In this document: positions 18,773 to 28,014 of the stretch, one piece after another | How the letters are laid out: the number at the start of each line of letters is the position of its first letter | Position numbering within the stretch: the first letter of the stretch is position 1 | From: Novosphingobium sp. JCM 18896 | GTDB taxonomy: Bacteria; Pseudomonadota; Alphaproteobacteria; Sphingomonadales; Sphingomonadaceae | NCBI RefSeq assembly: GCF_025938095.1 | Contig: NZ_JAPCZF010000003.1 | Span: 620,001 to 684,000 of the forward strand | DNA: 64,000 nucleotides | Direction of reading: 5' to 3' | Program-made: the position numbers and the translations under genes | The notes under the pieces: model-generated | What the model was told of the DNA's origin: nothing | What the model saw: only the letters and a program-made list of their open reading frames with translations | Database searches by the model: none

Positions 18773-20254
18773 CTACTCGGCGGCGACGCTCAGCGCCATT
18801 TCATGCGATGCGGGGCGCATGTCCACAACCCAGCGCACGTTGCGGCGCATGGGTTCGATACCGTCGTGCGGCGAGCCCGGCGGCATGTGGTGCGAGTTGG
18901 CATAGACCGTCATCGGATCGCCGCCTTCGAGCGCGACCAGGCGCTGGACGCCGGCGAGGGCGAAGGCATCGCGCAGGCCTTCGCGCCGGCTTTCGGGGAA
19001 CAGGCCGACCGTCTGGGTGGTGTCGTCGCACCATTTGAGCACGTCGGTGAGGTCGTCGACCGGGACGATGTTGACCACGCGGTTGTTGAGCTTGTCGAAG
19101 AACTCGACGCGGTCGTTGAACTTCGAGACGACGAAGCCACCGTTCAACGTGTCGCCCTCGACGTGATAGAAATCGTCCTCGAGCGCGACGGCTTCCATCT
19201 CGGCCTCGAGCTCGCGGTTGCGTTCGACGAAGGGGATCGAAAGCAGCGGCGGCAGCTTGGCATAGGCCGCGACCATCTTGCGACCGAGTTCGACGACCTG
19301 CGCGATGCTGTCCTCGTCGGTATCGCTCTCGACGTAGACGATCCGCGTGTTGGCGCAGGCGGTCTGGTTGTAGAAGCCGGCGAGCGTGGCGAGGCCCACC
19401 GCCGCCTCGTCCATCGCCGCTTCGCTGGCGAAGACTTCGCGGCCGACCATCGACATCGAATACTTGGGATTGAGCGCGGTCAGGTCGATGCCGGGGCTCA
19501 GGAACTTCTGGATATGCTTGACCGAGCTCATGCCGCCCCAGGCCGTGATCTTGTCGATGCGGCTGGTGCGGATGATCTGCGAATCCATGAATTCGTCGCC
19601 ACCCTTCCAATAGGCGACGGCGATGTGCCGGGTCAGCGGATGATCGGGGGCGAGCTCGATCAGGGTGCGGGCGATGGCATTGGCGGTCAGCGGGTCGTTC
19701 GACGGCGCCTTGATCAGGATGTCCGACTTGGTCAGTCCCGCGCGGACCACGGTGAGTGCGGCGACCACGGGCACGTTGCCCGCGGTGATGTGCAACTGCC
19801 GCGTGCCGACCGCGCGGATCGAGATGCAGTCGTAGGTGCCGCCGCTCGGCACCCAGCCGTCGATATAGTCGAGGCCGATGGTCTTATCGACGAGCGCGGT
19901 CATGCCCGCGGGATCGAACATGTGCGGCAGCGCGTCGTAGACGCCGCGCAGGATCGGTTCAGCGAGGCCGCCGGCCTTGAGCGCGAGCTCGAAGCTTTCC
20001 TGGAGCAGCGGATTGCCGTCGAGCGTCAGGCGCTTGCCGAGTTCGGCCAGCAGATCGACGATCTGCGCGATCGGCGCGTCGTGGAGATCGCGCATCTTCG
20101 CCGTGTCGCCGAGGACGAGATCGTGGACGTGCCGGTGCGGATCGGCCTGGCGGAAGGCCGCGCCGCCGCGGCCCTTGAACTCGACCGCGTGGTCGCCGGG
20201 CATGATGATCTTGCCGCGGGCGATGATCGGGATGTCCAGAACCTGGCCCATCAT
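18773..20254 (-). CDS. LuxC-like acyl-CoA/acyl-protein reductase
   Basis: A 493-residue member of the acyl-CoA reductase family (LuxC type, PF05893-like), which reduces activated carboxylates to aldehydes with NADPH. Supporting segments are HITAGNVPVVAALTVVRAGL, IKAPSNDPLTANAIA, AYWKGGDE and the candidate nucleophile Cys300 in FYNQTACANTR. The N-terminal 100 residues are less conserved. The ATG at 20252-20254 overlaps the stop of the LuxE-like gene, indicating coupled synthesis. No luciferase (luxAB) or luxD gene is nearby, so the product is not light. Chain type, fatty or aromatic, cannot be read from sequence. Confidence 0.85.
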   Translation of the reverse strand: MMGQVLDIPIIARGKIIMPGDHAVEFKGRGGAAFRQADPHRHVHDLVLGDTAKMRDLHDAPIAQIVDLLAELGKRLTLDGNPLLQESFELALKAGGLAEPILRGVYDALPHMFDPAGMTALVDKTIGLDYIDGWVPSGGTYDCISIRAVGTRQLHITAGNVPVVAALTVVRAGLTKSDILIKAPSNDPLTANAIARTLIELAPDHPLTRHIAVAYWKGGDEFMDSQIIRTSRIDKITAWGGMSSVKHIQKFLSPGIDLTALNPKYSMSMVGREVFASEAAMDEAAVGLATLAGFYNQTACANTRIVYVESDTDEDSIAQVVELGRKMVAAYAKLPPLLSIPFVERNRELEAEMEAVALEDDFYHVEGDTLNGGFVVSKFNDRVEFFDKLNNRVVNIVPVDDLTDVLKWCDDTTQTVGLFPESRREGLRDAFALAGVQRLVALEGGDPMTVYANSHHMPPGSPHDGIEPMRRNVRWVVDMRPASHEMALSVAAE

Positions 20255-21639
20255 GCCTCTCCCGCAACGAATTCCATGAACTCGTTATAGGCCTGCTGCG
20301 AACCCGCGCAGGTGATCTTGTCGTCGCCGCCTTCGTTCTCGGCGAAGCGGCGGATCGTCTTGCCGACGCGCGGGCTGTCCCAGCCGCAATCGCATTTGCC
20401 GTCGTAGTGGACGGTGACCTCGTCACCCGAGGTGAAGCCGCCCCAGTAGGACTGCGGCACCAGGTCGACGAGCACGAGGCGGCCCTTCTGCGCGCCCTCG
20501 CGCGGTAGCGCCTCGCCCTCGGGACCCATCAGCAGGGGCACCGAATAGGGCGGCAGGTGGAAGAAGCCGGCTTCGCAGAGCGGCGCGTTGCCGATGCATT
20601 CGGAGAAGCCGTACTGGTTGCCCATGCGGTCGACGCCGAAGAACAGCTTGATCTGGTCTTCCCAGTCGTCGGGCGCGTCCTTGTAGCCTTTCATGCCGCC
20701 GCCGCCCATGATGACCGAGCCCGGCGCGAAGTCACATTTCACGCCGCGGTCGAGCCCGGCGCGGGCAACGCGGTACATGTCGGCGAAAGTGCCGCCGATC
20801 TTCACCCGCTGGCCGCGGTACTTCTCGATCATGCCAGTGAACCAGGCGTCGAGATCGCCGTCGCGCGAGCGACCCTGCATGAGCATCTGCTGGCGCTGTT
20901 CGAGCAGCGCCGGATCGAGCCCGAGGCTGGCGACCTCGCCCTTGTCCTCGGCCGACTGCAACCGGCCCGAGAGCGCCATGAGATCGGCCGGAATGTGGGT
21001 ATCGTAGAGCGTGTGGTAGTTTTCCGCGCCCCCCGCCATCTCCATGTTGAACAGGCTCATCATCTTGAGCATCGTCTGGTAGCCGCCGCGATAGCCCGGG
21101 AAGAAGGTCGGCAGCTTGGTGGTCCAGGAATCGACCCCGCTGGCGGCCTGGTTGACGTTGAAGAAGTGGAACTTCCACGGGCCGAACTCGTCGTAGCTTC
21201 GCGGCACGAAGGAGAGCTTGCCCGTGGTGCCGCTCGAATAGGTGACCAGCATGCCATAGGCCTCGAGCCGTCCCAGCCATTCCTCGATGGTCCTGAGCCC
21301 GGTCAGGTCGACCCGGGTCAGATCGTGCGCGGTCAGCTTGTCGAGCCAGCCCGTCAGCTTGGCGAAGTCGCGGTTCTCGATGATCTGGATCGGATAGTTC
21401 TTGAGCACGCGGTGATCGAAGCAGACCGGGAGCAGATCCTCGATCCGGTCGATCGTCTCCACGCCCTGGCGGTCGGCCAGCTTCTTCAGCGCCGGGATCC
21501 GATCGCGCAGCCGGCGAAAGGCGATACGTGCGGCTTCGAGCTGCAGCTTCTCGCGCTCCTCGCGCGGGATCGCCATGAGATCGTCCCAGGACCGATAGGT
21601 CCAGGCGGCGGCATTGTCGGGCAGCAGGCTGATGGCCAT
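20251..21639 (-). CDS. LuxE-like acyl-protein synthetase
   Basis: A 462-residue protein of the LuxE/acyl-protein synthetase type within the adenylate-forming superfamily: it activates a carboxylic acid with ATP and passes the acyl group to a protein cysteine. The P-loop-like motif TYSSGTTGKLSFVPRS lies near residue 140, and IMGGGGMKG and YGFSECIGNAP match later adenylation motifs. A Cys-rich KCDCGW segment near the C-terminus could carry the acyl group as in LuxE. The ATG at 21637-21639 is chosen because GAGGAA precedes it. It is first in a minus-strand group with the LuxC-like gene. Confidence 0.8.
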   Translation of the reverse strand: MAISLLPDNAAAWTYRSWDDLMAIPREEREKLQLEAARIAFRRLRDRIPALKKLADRQGVETIDRIEDLLPVCFDHRVLKNYPIQIIENRDFAKLTGWLDKLTAHDLTRVDLTGLRTIEEWLGRLEAYGMLVTYSSGTTGKLSFVPRSYDEFGPWKFHFFNVNQAASGVDSWTTKLPTFFPGYRGGYQTMLKMMSLFNMEMAGGAENYHTLYDTHIPADLMALSGRLQSAEDKGEVASLGLDPALLEQRQQMLMQGRSRDGDLDAWFTGMIEKYRGQRVKIGGTFADMYRVARAGLDRGVKCDFAPGSVIMGGGGMKGYKDAPDDWEDQIKLFFGVDRMGNQYGFSECIGNAPLCEAGFFHLPPYSVPLLMGPEGEALPREGAQKGRLVLVDLVPQSYWGGFTSGDEVTVHYDGKCDCGWDSPRVGKTIRRFAENEGGDDKITCAGSQQAYNEFMEFVAGEA

Positions 21640-21759
21640 CGCGGTTTCCTCTCTCGCGTTATGGCGACGGGATACCGCGGCCGCAGAGACGCGAGAAAGC
21701 TGCAATCCGTCTCGGAGCTAGAGGGAAAACCTATCGCTGGGGTGAGGTGTTGGCAATAT

Positions 21760-21783
21760 TGCTATTGAGAATCGTTTGCGAAT
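21760..21783. promoter_or_regulatory. Possible Fur-like site upstream of the TonB receptor
   Basis: The AT-rich stretch TGCTATTGAGAATCGTTTGC lies about 45-60 bases before the receptor ATG. It partly resembles the interrupted palindrome bound by Fur (TGATAAT-type half sites), but the match is imperfect and only suggestive. Confidence 0.3.
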
Positions 21784-21824
21784 CGATCCGAGCGTGGCTA
21801 AGGGGCGCCGCACGGAGGGCATCT

Positions 21825-23993
21825 ATGACATTTTCGCTATTGGTTTTGGCGGCCGTTGCGGCCGGTGCGGATACGACCGACGATCAGGCGCGCGACACGA
21901 TCGTCGTGAACGGCAACCGGGACGAGACGAGCGAAGGGACGGACAGCTACACCGTCTCGTCGATGCGCACGGCCACCCGCCTGCCTCTGTCGATCCGCGA
22001 GACCCCGCAGTCGGTGACCGTGATCACGCGCCAGCATCTCGACGACCTGCAGATGACCAATATCACCGACGTCGCGCGGCTGACGCCGGGCCTGTTCCTC
22101 AACGTCAGCAACGGGCCGGGGCGCCCCGCCTTCAACGCGCGCGGGTTCGACATCGACAACGTGATGTATGACGGCATTCCGAGCCGCTATCAGGGCTACG
22201 TGGTCGGTCTGCAGACCAACCTGGCGATCCTCGACCGGGTCGAGGTCGTGCGTGGGGCCACCGGTCTCATCACCGGCAGCGGCAATCCGTCGGCTGCGAT
22301 CAACATGGTCCGCAAGCGGCCGCAGCGCAGCTTCGCGTTGGGGCTGACCGCCGCGGCGGGATCCTGGGAAAATTACCGCGGCGAGATCGACCTCGGCGGC
22401 CCGCTGACCGCCGACGGCTCGCTGCGCGCCCGCGCCGTGGGCAGCTATCAGGACAGTTCCAGCTTCCGCGATGGCGAGGTGATCCAGCGCGGCATCGGCT
22501 ATGGCATCGTCGAATACGACGTCAGTCCGGCGACGATGCTGATGGCGGGCGTCAGCTATCAGGACGATTTCTACAACAGCTTCTGGGGCGGCTTGCCGCT
22601 GAGCGCCACGGGCCAGCACCTCGACCTACCGCGCTCGACGCGCCCGTCGAGCGACTGGGAAGGCAAGACGCAGAAGGCGACCACGGCTTTCGGCGAGGTC
22701 CGGCAGACCTTGGGCAAATGGCAGCTGCGGCTGGCGGCGATGAAGACCTGGCAGGATGCGATCTTCTCGGGCAGCTATATCTACCGTCGCGACACAGACC
22801 TGTCGCTGACCCAATCGATCTACCAGGCCAGCTACGACGAGGGCCAGAGCGGCCTCGACGGCTATCTGGGCGGGCCGGTCACAGTGTTCGGCCGCGCGCA
22901 CGATCTGGTGTTCGGCGGCAGCCGCCGCGAGACGCGGACGCGCACGCAGAACTATTCGCCCAGCGGCGTGATCGCGCCGCCTTACGTCATCGCCGACATG
23001 GCGCAGTTCGATCCGGCCGCCCTGCCGCGCCCGAACTTCCAGCCGACCACGGCGAGCACCAATATCATCACCCAGTACGGCGCCTATGCTTCGGCCCGGC
23101 TCAATCCGGCCGATCCGCTCAAGATCATCCTCGGCGGCCGGCTCGACTGGTATCGCTACGATAACGTCGGCACGGTCACCGGCGACTATCGCGTCAAGGC
23201 GAACAAGACGGTCTATGCGGGCGTCCTGCTCGATCTCGACCGCAATCACACGTTCTACGCGAGCTATACCGATATCTTCCAGCCGCAGTCGGCCAAGGGC
23301 TTCGCGCCGGACACCGGTTCGCAAGCGATCCTCGCACCGATCAAGGGCAAGAACTACGAGATCGGCCTCAAGGGCGAATATCTCGACGGTCGGCTCAACG
23401 CCACGCTCTCGCTGTTCCGCGTCGACCAGACCAACCGCGCGATCGTGCCCGTCGACCAGACCGGTTGCCCGACGTTCCCGGCCGCCTCGTGCTCGGTTCC
23501 TGCCGGTCTCGTGCGCAGCCAGGGCTTCGATGCCGAACTCCAGGGCGAACTCGCACCCGGGCTCCAGGTCTCGCTCGGCTACAGCCACGTCCGCATCCGC
23601 TATCTCGAGGGCGTGAGCCCGACCGACAAGACCGACAAGTTCGATACCGACTATCCCGAGCACATCGTCAAGCTGTCCTCGACCTATGCCCTGCCAGGGC
23701 GGCTCAAGGGGCTCAAGCTCGGCGGCTCGCTCTACTGGCAGAGCGGCATCTACAACGAGAACCTTGGCAGCAACTTCAAGAACATCGCCTTCCGGGTCGA
23801 GCAGGGTTCCTATGTCGTCGTCGATCTGATGGCGAGCTATGCGATCAACCCGCATCTCGATCTGCAGCTCAACGTCGGCAATCTGTTCGATCGGATCTAT
23901 TACCGCGGCGTCGGCTACGACATTCGCTGGGGTTCGACCGACGCCTATGGCGAGCCGCGCAACGTCATGGCGACGATCCGCTACCGGCTCTGA
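21825..23993 (+). CDS. TonB-dependent siderophore receptor
   Basis: Outer-membrane active transporter of 722 residues. A signal peptide (SLLVLAAVAAGADT) is followed by a TonB-box-like DTIVVNG, a plug domain with RETPQSVTVITRQHLDD and FNARGFDIDNVMYDGIP, and a 22-strand barrel ending RNVMATIRYRL. Plug wording is closest to the ferric-siderophore group (FhuE/FpvA type). GGAGG lies upstream of the ATG at 21825; the longer upstream frame is rejected. No siderophore synthesis genes adjoin it. It is divergent from the LuxE-like gene and may take up the substrate of that pathway or iron. Confidence 0.9.
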   Translation: MTFSLLVLAAVAAGADTTDDQARDTIVVNGNRDETSEGTDSYTVSSMRTATRLPLSIRETPQSVTVITRQHLDDLQMTNITDVARLTPGLFLNVSNGPGRPAFNARGFDIDNVMYDGIPSRYQGYVVGLQTNLAILDRVEVVRGATGLITGSGNPSAAINMVRKRPQRSFALGLTAAAGSWENYRGEIDLGGPLTADGSLRARAVGSYQDSSSFRDGEVIQRGIGYGIVEYDVSPATMLMAGVSYQDDFYNSFWGGLPLSATGQHLDLPRSTRPSSDWEGKTQKATTAFGEVRQTLGKWQLRLAAMKTWQDAIFSGSYIYRRDTDLSLTQSIYQASYDEGQSGLDGYLGGPVTVFGRAHDLVFGGSRRETRTRTQNYSPSGVIAPPYVIADMAQFDPAALPRPNFQPTTASTNIITQYGAYASARLNPADPLKIILGGRLDWYRYDNVGTVTGDYRVKANKTVYAGVLLDLDRNHTFYASYTDIFQPQSAKGFAPDTGSQAILAPIKGKNYEIGLKGEYLDGRLNATLSLFRVDQTNRAIVPVDQTGCPTFPAASCSVPAGLVRSQGFDAELQGELAPGLQVSLGYSHVRIRYLEGVSPTDKTDKFDTDYPEHIVKLSSTYALPGRLKGLKLGGSLYWQSGIYNENLGSNFKNIAFRVEQGSYVVVDLMASYAINPHLDLQLNVGNLFDRIYYRGVGYDIRWGSTDAYGEPRNVMATIRYRL

Positions 23994-24005
23994 GCAATCC
24001 CGGCC

Positions 24006-25556
24006 TTACAGGCGCACCTCGATCAGTAGCGGCCCGACCTCGCGGGCCGAGTTGATCATGGCCTGGGTAAAGTCCTCGGCGGTCTCGACCGCGACGGAGG
24101 GTACGCCCATCGCCTTGGCCATGGCCTGCCAGTCGATCCGCGGATTGTCGATGTCGATCATCGACAGCGCCTGCGGGCCGGGTGCGGGGCCTGCGCCCAT
24201 GTTCGCATATTCGGCCTTGAGGATCGCGTAGCTGTTGTTGGCGAACACGATCGTGGTGATCGGCAGGCCTTCGCGCGCCTGGGTCCACAGCGCCTGGATC
24301 GTGTACATGGCGCTGCCGTCGCCGACCATGCAGAAGGTCCGGCGATCGGGGCAGGCGAGCGCCGCACCTGTCGCGACGGGCGGGCTGTAGCCGATCGAGC
24401 CGCCCATGTTGTTGATCATGTCGTGCGGTCGTGCCCCCAAGGTATGGCCCATCGTCTCGCGCCCGGTGGTGAGCGACTCGTCGACGACGATCGCGTTCTC
24501 GGGGATCGCGTGGGCCAAGGCGTGGGCGATCGACAGAGGGGCGAGTGCGCCGCTGGGCGCGGCGGTCTCGATGCGCTGCTGGACGAGCGGCGCGGTGCCG
24601 GTGGCGCCGAGCACATCGAGCAGTATCTCGAAGGCGAGCGCGCTGTCCTCTTCGGCTTCGACCAGCGGATGGACCAGGGCATCGGGGTTCTTCAGCAGGC
24701 TCGGCTGGTCGGGATAGGAGAAGAAGGCGACGGGCTCGCTCGTCTCGACCGTGATCAGGTGCTTGATGTCCTTGAGGAAGGCCAAGGCCGGCGCGACCGA
24801 GTAAGGAATGCGCTCGAGCGGTGTGCGCCCGGCGCCGCGCTCGATCCGCGCGGTGAAGAACTGCGAGCCGAGGCGAGCGCCGGTCGCCGCTGCTACCTGG
24901 CCGGCCAGCGCCAGTGCTCGGCCGCGCGTCGCCTTGTTGGCGAGGATGATCATGGCGGGCTCGCCCGAGCGCAGCACCCTGGCGACATGCTCGATCCGCG
25001 CGGCATCGGGCGCGCGGCGCAGCGGCGCGGCCTTGGCTGGAGTGATCGGCCTGGTGCCGGCGTCCTGCCACGAGGTGTCACCCGGCAGGATCAGGGTGGC
25101 GATCTTGCCCGGATGCTCGGAAGCGGCGGCCACGGCGGCGGCGGCGTCCCAGGCGATCGTCGCGGCGCTGTCGGCCCGGCGCAGCCAGTGGCTCAGCGGC
25201 CGCGCGAGCCCGTCGATGTCGGACTTGAGCGGCGGATCGTAGCGCAGGTGCGCGGTCGAATGCTCGCCGACGACGTTGACCATGCCCGAGCTCGCGCGGC
25301 GGGCGTTGTGGATGTTGGCGAGGCCGTTGGCGAGGCCGGGGCCGAGGTGGAGCAGGGTCGAGGCCGGCTTGTCCTTCATCCGGTACCAGCCGTCGGCCGC
25401 GCCGGTGCAGACGCCTTCGAACAGGCAGAGCACGGGCTTGATCCGCGGGTTTTCGAGCGCGGCGAGGAAATGCATTTCCGACGTGCCGGGGTTGGCGAAG
25501 CAGACCTCCACACCTTGCTCGGTCAAGCTCTCGACGAGGCTTTCGGCGCCGTTCAT
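24006..25556 (-). CDS. Thiamine-diphosphate-dependent enzyme (acetolactate synthase/decarboxylase-like)
   Basis: A 516-residue enzyme of the acetolactate synthase/benzoylformate decarboxylase superfamily. The N-terminal pyrimidine-binding domain has the catalytic Glu47 in LCLFEGVCTGAADG; the C-terminal domain has the ThDP motif from VGDGSAMYTIQALW to FANN (about residues 410-440). The central domain lacks an obvious FAD signature, so a decarboxylase or lyase role is at least as likely as acetolactate synthesis, and no small regulatory subunit follows. The ATG at 25554-25556 has GGAG upstream. It converges on the TonB receptor with 12 bases between stops. Confidence 0.82.
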   Translation of the reverse strand: MNGAESLVESLTEQGVEVCFANPGTSEMHFLAALENPRIKPVLCLFEGVCTGAADGWYRMKDKPASTLLHLGPGLANGLANIHNARRASSGMVNVVGEHSTAHLRYDPPLKSDIDGLARPLSHWLRRADSAATIAWDAAAAVAAASEHPGKIATLILPGDTSWQDAGTRPITPAKAAPLRRAPDAARIEHVARVLRSGEPAMIILANKATRGRALALAGQVAAATGARLGSQFFTARIERGAGRTPLERIPYSVAPALAFLKDIKHLITVETSEPVAFFSYPDQPSLLKNPDALVHPLVEAEEDSALAFEILLDVLGATGTAPLVQQRIETAAPSGALAPLSIAHALAHAIPENAIVVDESLTTGRETMGHTLGARPHDMINNMGGSIGYSPPVATGAALACPDRRTFCMVGDGSAMYTIQALWTQAREGLPITTIVFANNSYAILKAEYANMGAGPAPGPQALSMIDIDNPRIDWQAMAKAMGVPSVAVETAEDFTQAMINSAREVGPLLIEVRL

Positions 25557-25726
25557 GGCCGAGGCTCCGTCCGCGGCTCGCTTCTGGCGATGGCTGTCCG
25601 TTCTGTTCGACGCAACGTGACCATGTTCGACTCTCCGTCGGTCATCTTCGCGCGCCTTACGCCAATCCGCCAGCCCGTATCGGGGCCGGCTTGGCAAGCG
25701 TGGTCCTGCCGCTGTAGGGGGGCGGC

Positions 25727-26062
25727 ATGGCCCGCAAGAACCGTGATCCCTATGGCGACCTCAACCGCGACGCGGAAGAAGAGGCGCCGCCGCCCGTGCC
25801 CTGCTGGCTGTGCGGTCGGCCCACGGGCAGCACCATCGTCTGGCACCATCCCGTGCCCAAGAGCCGGGGCGGGCGCGACGTGGTGCCGATGCACCCGATC
25901 TGCCAGCAGACCTTGATCGCCAATTTCACCAATTCCGAACTGCAGCGCCACGGCATGGACGTCGAGGGGCTGCTGCTCAATCCGGCCGTGCGCAAGTTCG
26001 TCGACTGGGTGGCGAACAAGGATCCCGATTTCACTGCGCCGCAGGCGAAGAAGCAGCGCTGA
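25727..26062 (+). CDS. HNH endonuclease-like protein
   Basis: A 111-residue protein. CWLCGRP near residue 26 and HHPVPKSRGGRDVVPMHPIC form a compact zinc-bound beta-beta-alpha HNH core, with HH as the general base region and the MHPIC cysteine. The N-terminus is charged and the C-terminus helical. Small stand-alone HNH proteins of this kind are common in Alphaproteobacteria and their role is not known to me. GGGGGG precedes the ATG. It converges on a membrane protein gene with five bases between stops. Confidence 0.8.
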   Translation: MARKNRDPYGDLNRDAEEEAPPPVPCWLCGRPTGSTIVWHHPVPKSRGGRDVVPMHPICQQTLIANFTNSELQRHGMDVEGLLLNPAVRKFVDWVANKDPDFTAPQAKKQR

Positions 26063-26067
26063 TCGTC

Positions 26068-26643
26068 TCAGGCGGGATTCGAATGCCGCAGATCGCTGAC
26101 GATCAGCGAGATCGTGGAAACGAGGAAATAGAACGCGCCGAAGGCTGCGTAGGGCGCCACGTCGACCGCGCCGGGATGGGCAGTGGCATTGCCCGCCAGC
26201 TTGACGAAGGCGCCGCCCGCCAAGGTCGACTGCGCGCCGCTGAGGATCATCGGCCATTGCGCGCTGGCGCCGCGCCAGCGGCGTACCGCGGTCGCAAGCT
26301 GGAGCAGGCCCGAGAGCGTGGCCCAGCCGCCGATGACGCCGATCGCGGCGTGCGGATCGGTGGGGGCGAAAAGGCCGACTGCCAGCGCAACGGCGGCACT
26401 GGTCGCCATATTCCCGGTCTGTGTGGGATTGGCGCGCAAACCGCCGCTGCGCTTCGCGTCGTAGAAGTTCGCGAGGCTGTCCCAGGTCGGATAGATTGCG
26501 AGCAGCACGCTGCCGAAGCCGGGCAGCGATCGGCCGAGCGTGAAGGCGAGTGCGACCCATGCGAACGAGAAGAGCGCGCGCACGGCGTAGTAGCGCTTCA
26601 GCCAGCTCCGATCGGACTGCGAGCGCGTGGTGTCCTGATTCAT
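26068..26643 (-). CDS. DUF308-like multi-spanning membrane protein
   Basis: A 191-residue protein with five or six membrane segments, for example YAVRALFSFAWVALAFTLG, AAVALAVGLFAPT, AIGVIGGWATLSGLLQLATA and FGAFYFLVSTISLIV. The paired-helix pattern with SGLLQL and an ILSGAQSTLAGGAF segment resembles DUF308/HdeD-type proteins, but only weakly. The ATG at 26641-26643 is preferred although its ribosome site is poor. It lies 116 bases downstream of the NrsF-like gene on the same strand and could belong to the sigma-factor regulon. Confidence 0.68.
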   Translation of the reverse strand: MNQDTTRSQSDRSWLKRYYAVRALFSFAWVALAFTLGRSLPGFGSVLLAIYPTWDSLANFYDAKRSGGLRANPTQTGNMATSAAVALAVGLFAPTDPHAAIGVIGGWATLSGLLQLATAVRRWRGASAQWPMILSGAQSTLAGGAFVKLAGNATAHPGAVDVAPYAAFGAFYFLVSTISLIVSDLRHSNPA

Positions 26644-26759
26644 GGTGTCGTGCTTTCGATTGGCCTCGTGAACGCGCGTCCCTTCGGTCCCGGAAGCCGG
26701 GACGGACGGCGCCACGAGGCGGGGAGGAAGAGATCGCCGCCTTTGGGGCGGCGCTTCGG

Positions 26760-27404
26760 CTACAGGCGGAAGCCTTTGGGAAGCAGCCACCGCGCCATGA
26801 CGGCGACCATCGTGCAGCCGACGCAGTACCAGGTGGCGACGTAGAGCGGGTCGTTGACCGGGCAGCAGAACGCGAAGACCAAGGCGCCCCAGGTTCCTGC
26901 GGCCAGCCCGATGGACCAGGCGCTCGTGCGCGGACGCGTCGGCGCCCCGCGGCGCATGAGGAGGGCCAGCATCGCCAGCATCGGCAGCGCGAGTACGGCG
27001 ATGCACAGGCTGCAGAGCAGGCCGTTCGCGGGCGACAGCCGCTGCAGGATGGTCTGGCCGTCGCCGCCGGCCATCGGATCGATCAGCGCGCCCGCGATTA
27101 TGGTCAGACCGACGAGAACGGCGACATAGGCGAGATCGCGGCGCGGCTGGGCCGTGGGCGACAAGGACCTGATCGCGACCGCGCCGCTGGCGAGGGCGAG
27201 CAGCGCCAGCCCGCCGAGCTTCCACAGCATGTAGGGCGAGCCGATCATCGCTCCCATATCGTCGCGCATCGCGCCGAGGCCCAGGAACAGTCCGAGTTCG
27301 ACGGCCGCCAGCATGAGCACCAGCGCGGCTTCGCGTGCGACGCTGCGACGCCGGACGGGATCGAGATTGGTCACCAGGCCGGCGATCAGGGCGTCATGCG
27401 ACAT
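26760..27404 (-). CDS. NrsF-family (DUF1109) anti-sigma factor, membrane
   Basis: A 214-residue inner-membrane protein with six hydrophobic segments and a short cytoplasmic N-terminus. It fits DUF1109/NrsF, the negative regulator of the ECF sigma factor SigF in Caulobacter. Conserved cysteines occur in FAFCCPVNDP and WYCVGC; in Caulobacter such cysteines sense heavy metals (family knowledge). The gene overlaps the sigma factor gene by 11 bases, so the two are coupled, as expected for a sigma/anti-sigma pair. Confidence 0.85.
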   Translation of the reverse strand: MSHDALIAGLVTNLDPVRRRSVAREAALVLMLAAVELGLFLGLGAMRDDMGAMIGSPYMLWKLGGLALLALASGAVAIRSLSPTAQPRRDLAYVAVLVGLTIIAGALIDPMAGGDGQTILQRLSPANGLLCSLCIAVLALPMLAMLALLMRRGAPTRPRTSAWSIGLAAGTWGALVFAFCCPVNDPLYVATWYCVGCTMVAVMARWLLPKGFRL

Positions 27405-28005
27405 CGTCTTGGTTCTCTATGAGGGTGGCCAGGCGCGCGAGGCCGCGATGGATGTTCACCTTGACCGCGGCGGGTGACTGGCCGGTCTCGCGCGATGCTT
27501 CGTCGATGCTGTACCCTTGCAGCTTGACCAGCCTGATGACCTGCGCCTGCGCGGGGCGCAGTTGCTCGATGAGACCGGCGAGTACCGAAGCGCTGGTCAC
27601 CGCAGTTTCGTGGCCCGTAACGGCCAGATCCTCGGGCAGGGTGTCGCTCGGTCTGCGCTCGATCGCACGGAGCTGATCGATCCATTTGCGCCGCGCGATC
27701 GCCGCGAGCCAGGGGCCGAAGGCGTGGCGGGGATCGAACGTGTGCCGCCGTCGGTGGATCGCGAGCAGCGTTTCCTGGACGGCGTCGTCGACCTCGGCAT
27801 GGGGCAGGCGACGTCCGAAGTAACGCTCCAGCCAGGCGGAAATCTCGCTCAGGAGCCGGCGATAGGCGCCGCCATTGCCGTCTTGCGCAGAGGCCATGAG
27901 CCCGGCCCACGCGTCGCGTGGCGCGGGCGCCGGTGATTGGCTGCGTTCGACCGCCTCGGTTTGCGACCGGAATGTCGCCAATATCGCCTGCGGTCGAAGT
28001 TGCAT
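27394..28005 (-). CDS. ECF sigma factor (SigF-type)
   Basis: A 203-residue sigma-70 family protein with region 2 (ERYFGRRLPHAEVDDAVQET to WLAAIARRKWIDQLR) and region 4 (LRPAQAQVIRLVKLQGYSID then AVKVNIHRGLARL), with no regions 1 or 3. The overlapping NrsF-type gene identifies it as SigF-like. The ATG at 28003-28005 lies only nine bases past the -10 element of a matching promoter; a downstream ATG at 27897 (MASAQDG) is possible if translation is not leaderless. Residues 1-36 are poorly conserved in type. Confidence 0.88.
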   Translation of the reverse strand: MQLRPQAILATFRSQTEAVERSQSPAPAPRDAWAGLMASAQDGNGGAYRRLLSEISAWLERYFGRRLPHAEVDDAVQETLLAIHRRRHTFDPRHAFGPWLAAIARRKWIDQLRAIERRPSDTLPEDLAVTGHETAVTSASVLAGLIEQLRPAQAQVIRLVKLQGYSIDEASRETGQSPAAVKVNIHRGLARLATLIENQDDVA

Positions 28006-28014
28006 GACACCATA

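Noticed and set aside
18773..21639. A complete lux bioluminescence operon
   Set aside because: Only LuxC- and LuxE-like genes are present; no luciferase subunits, LuxD thioesterase or flavin reductase is seen within the window.
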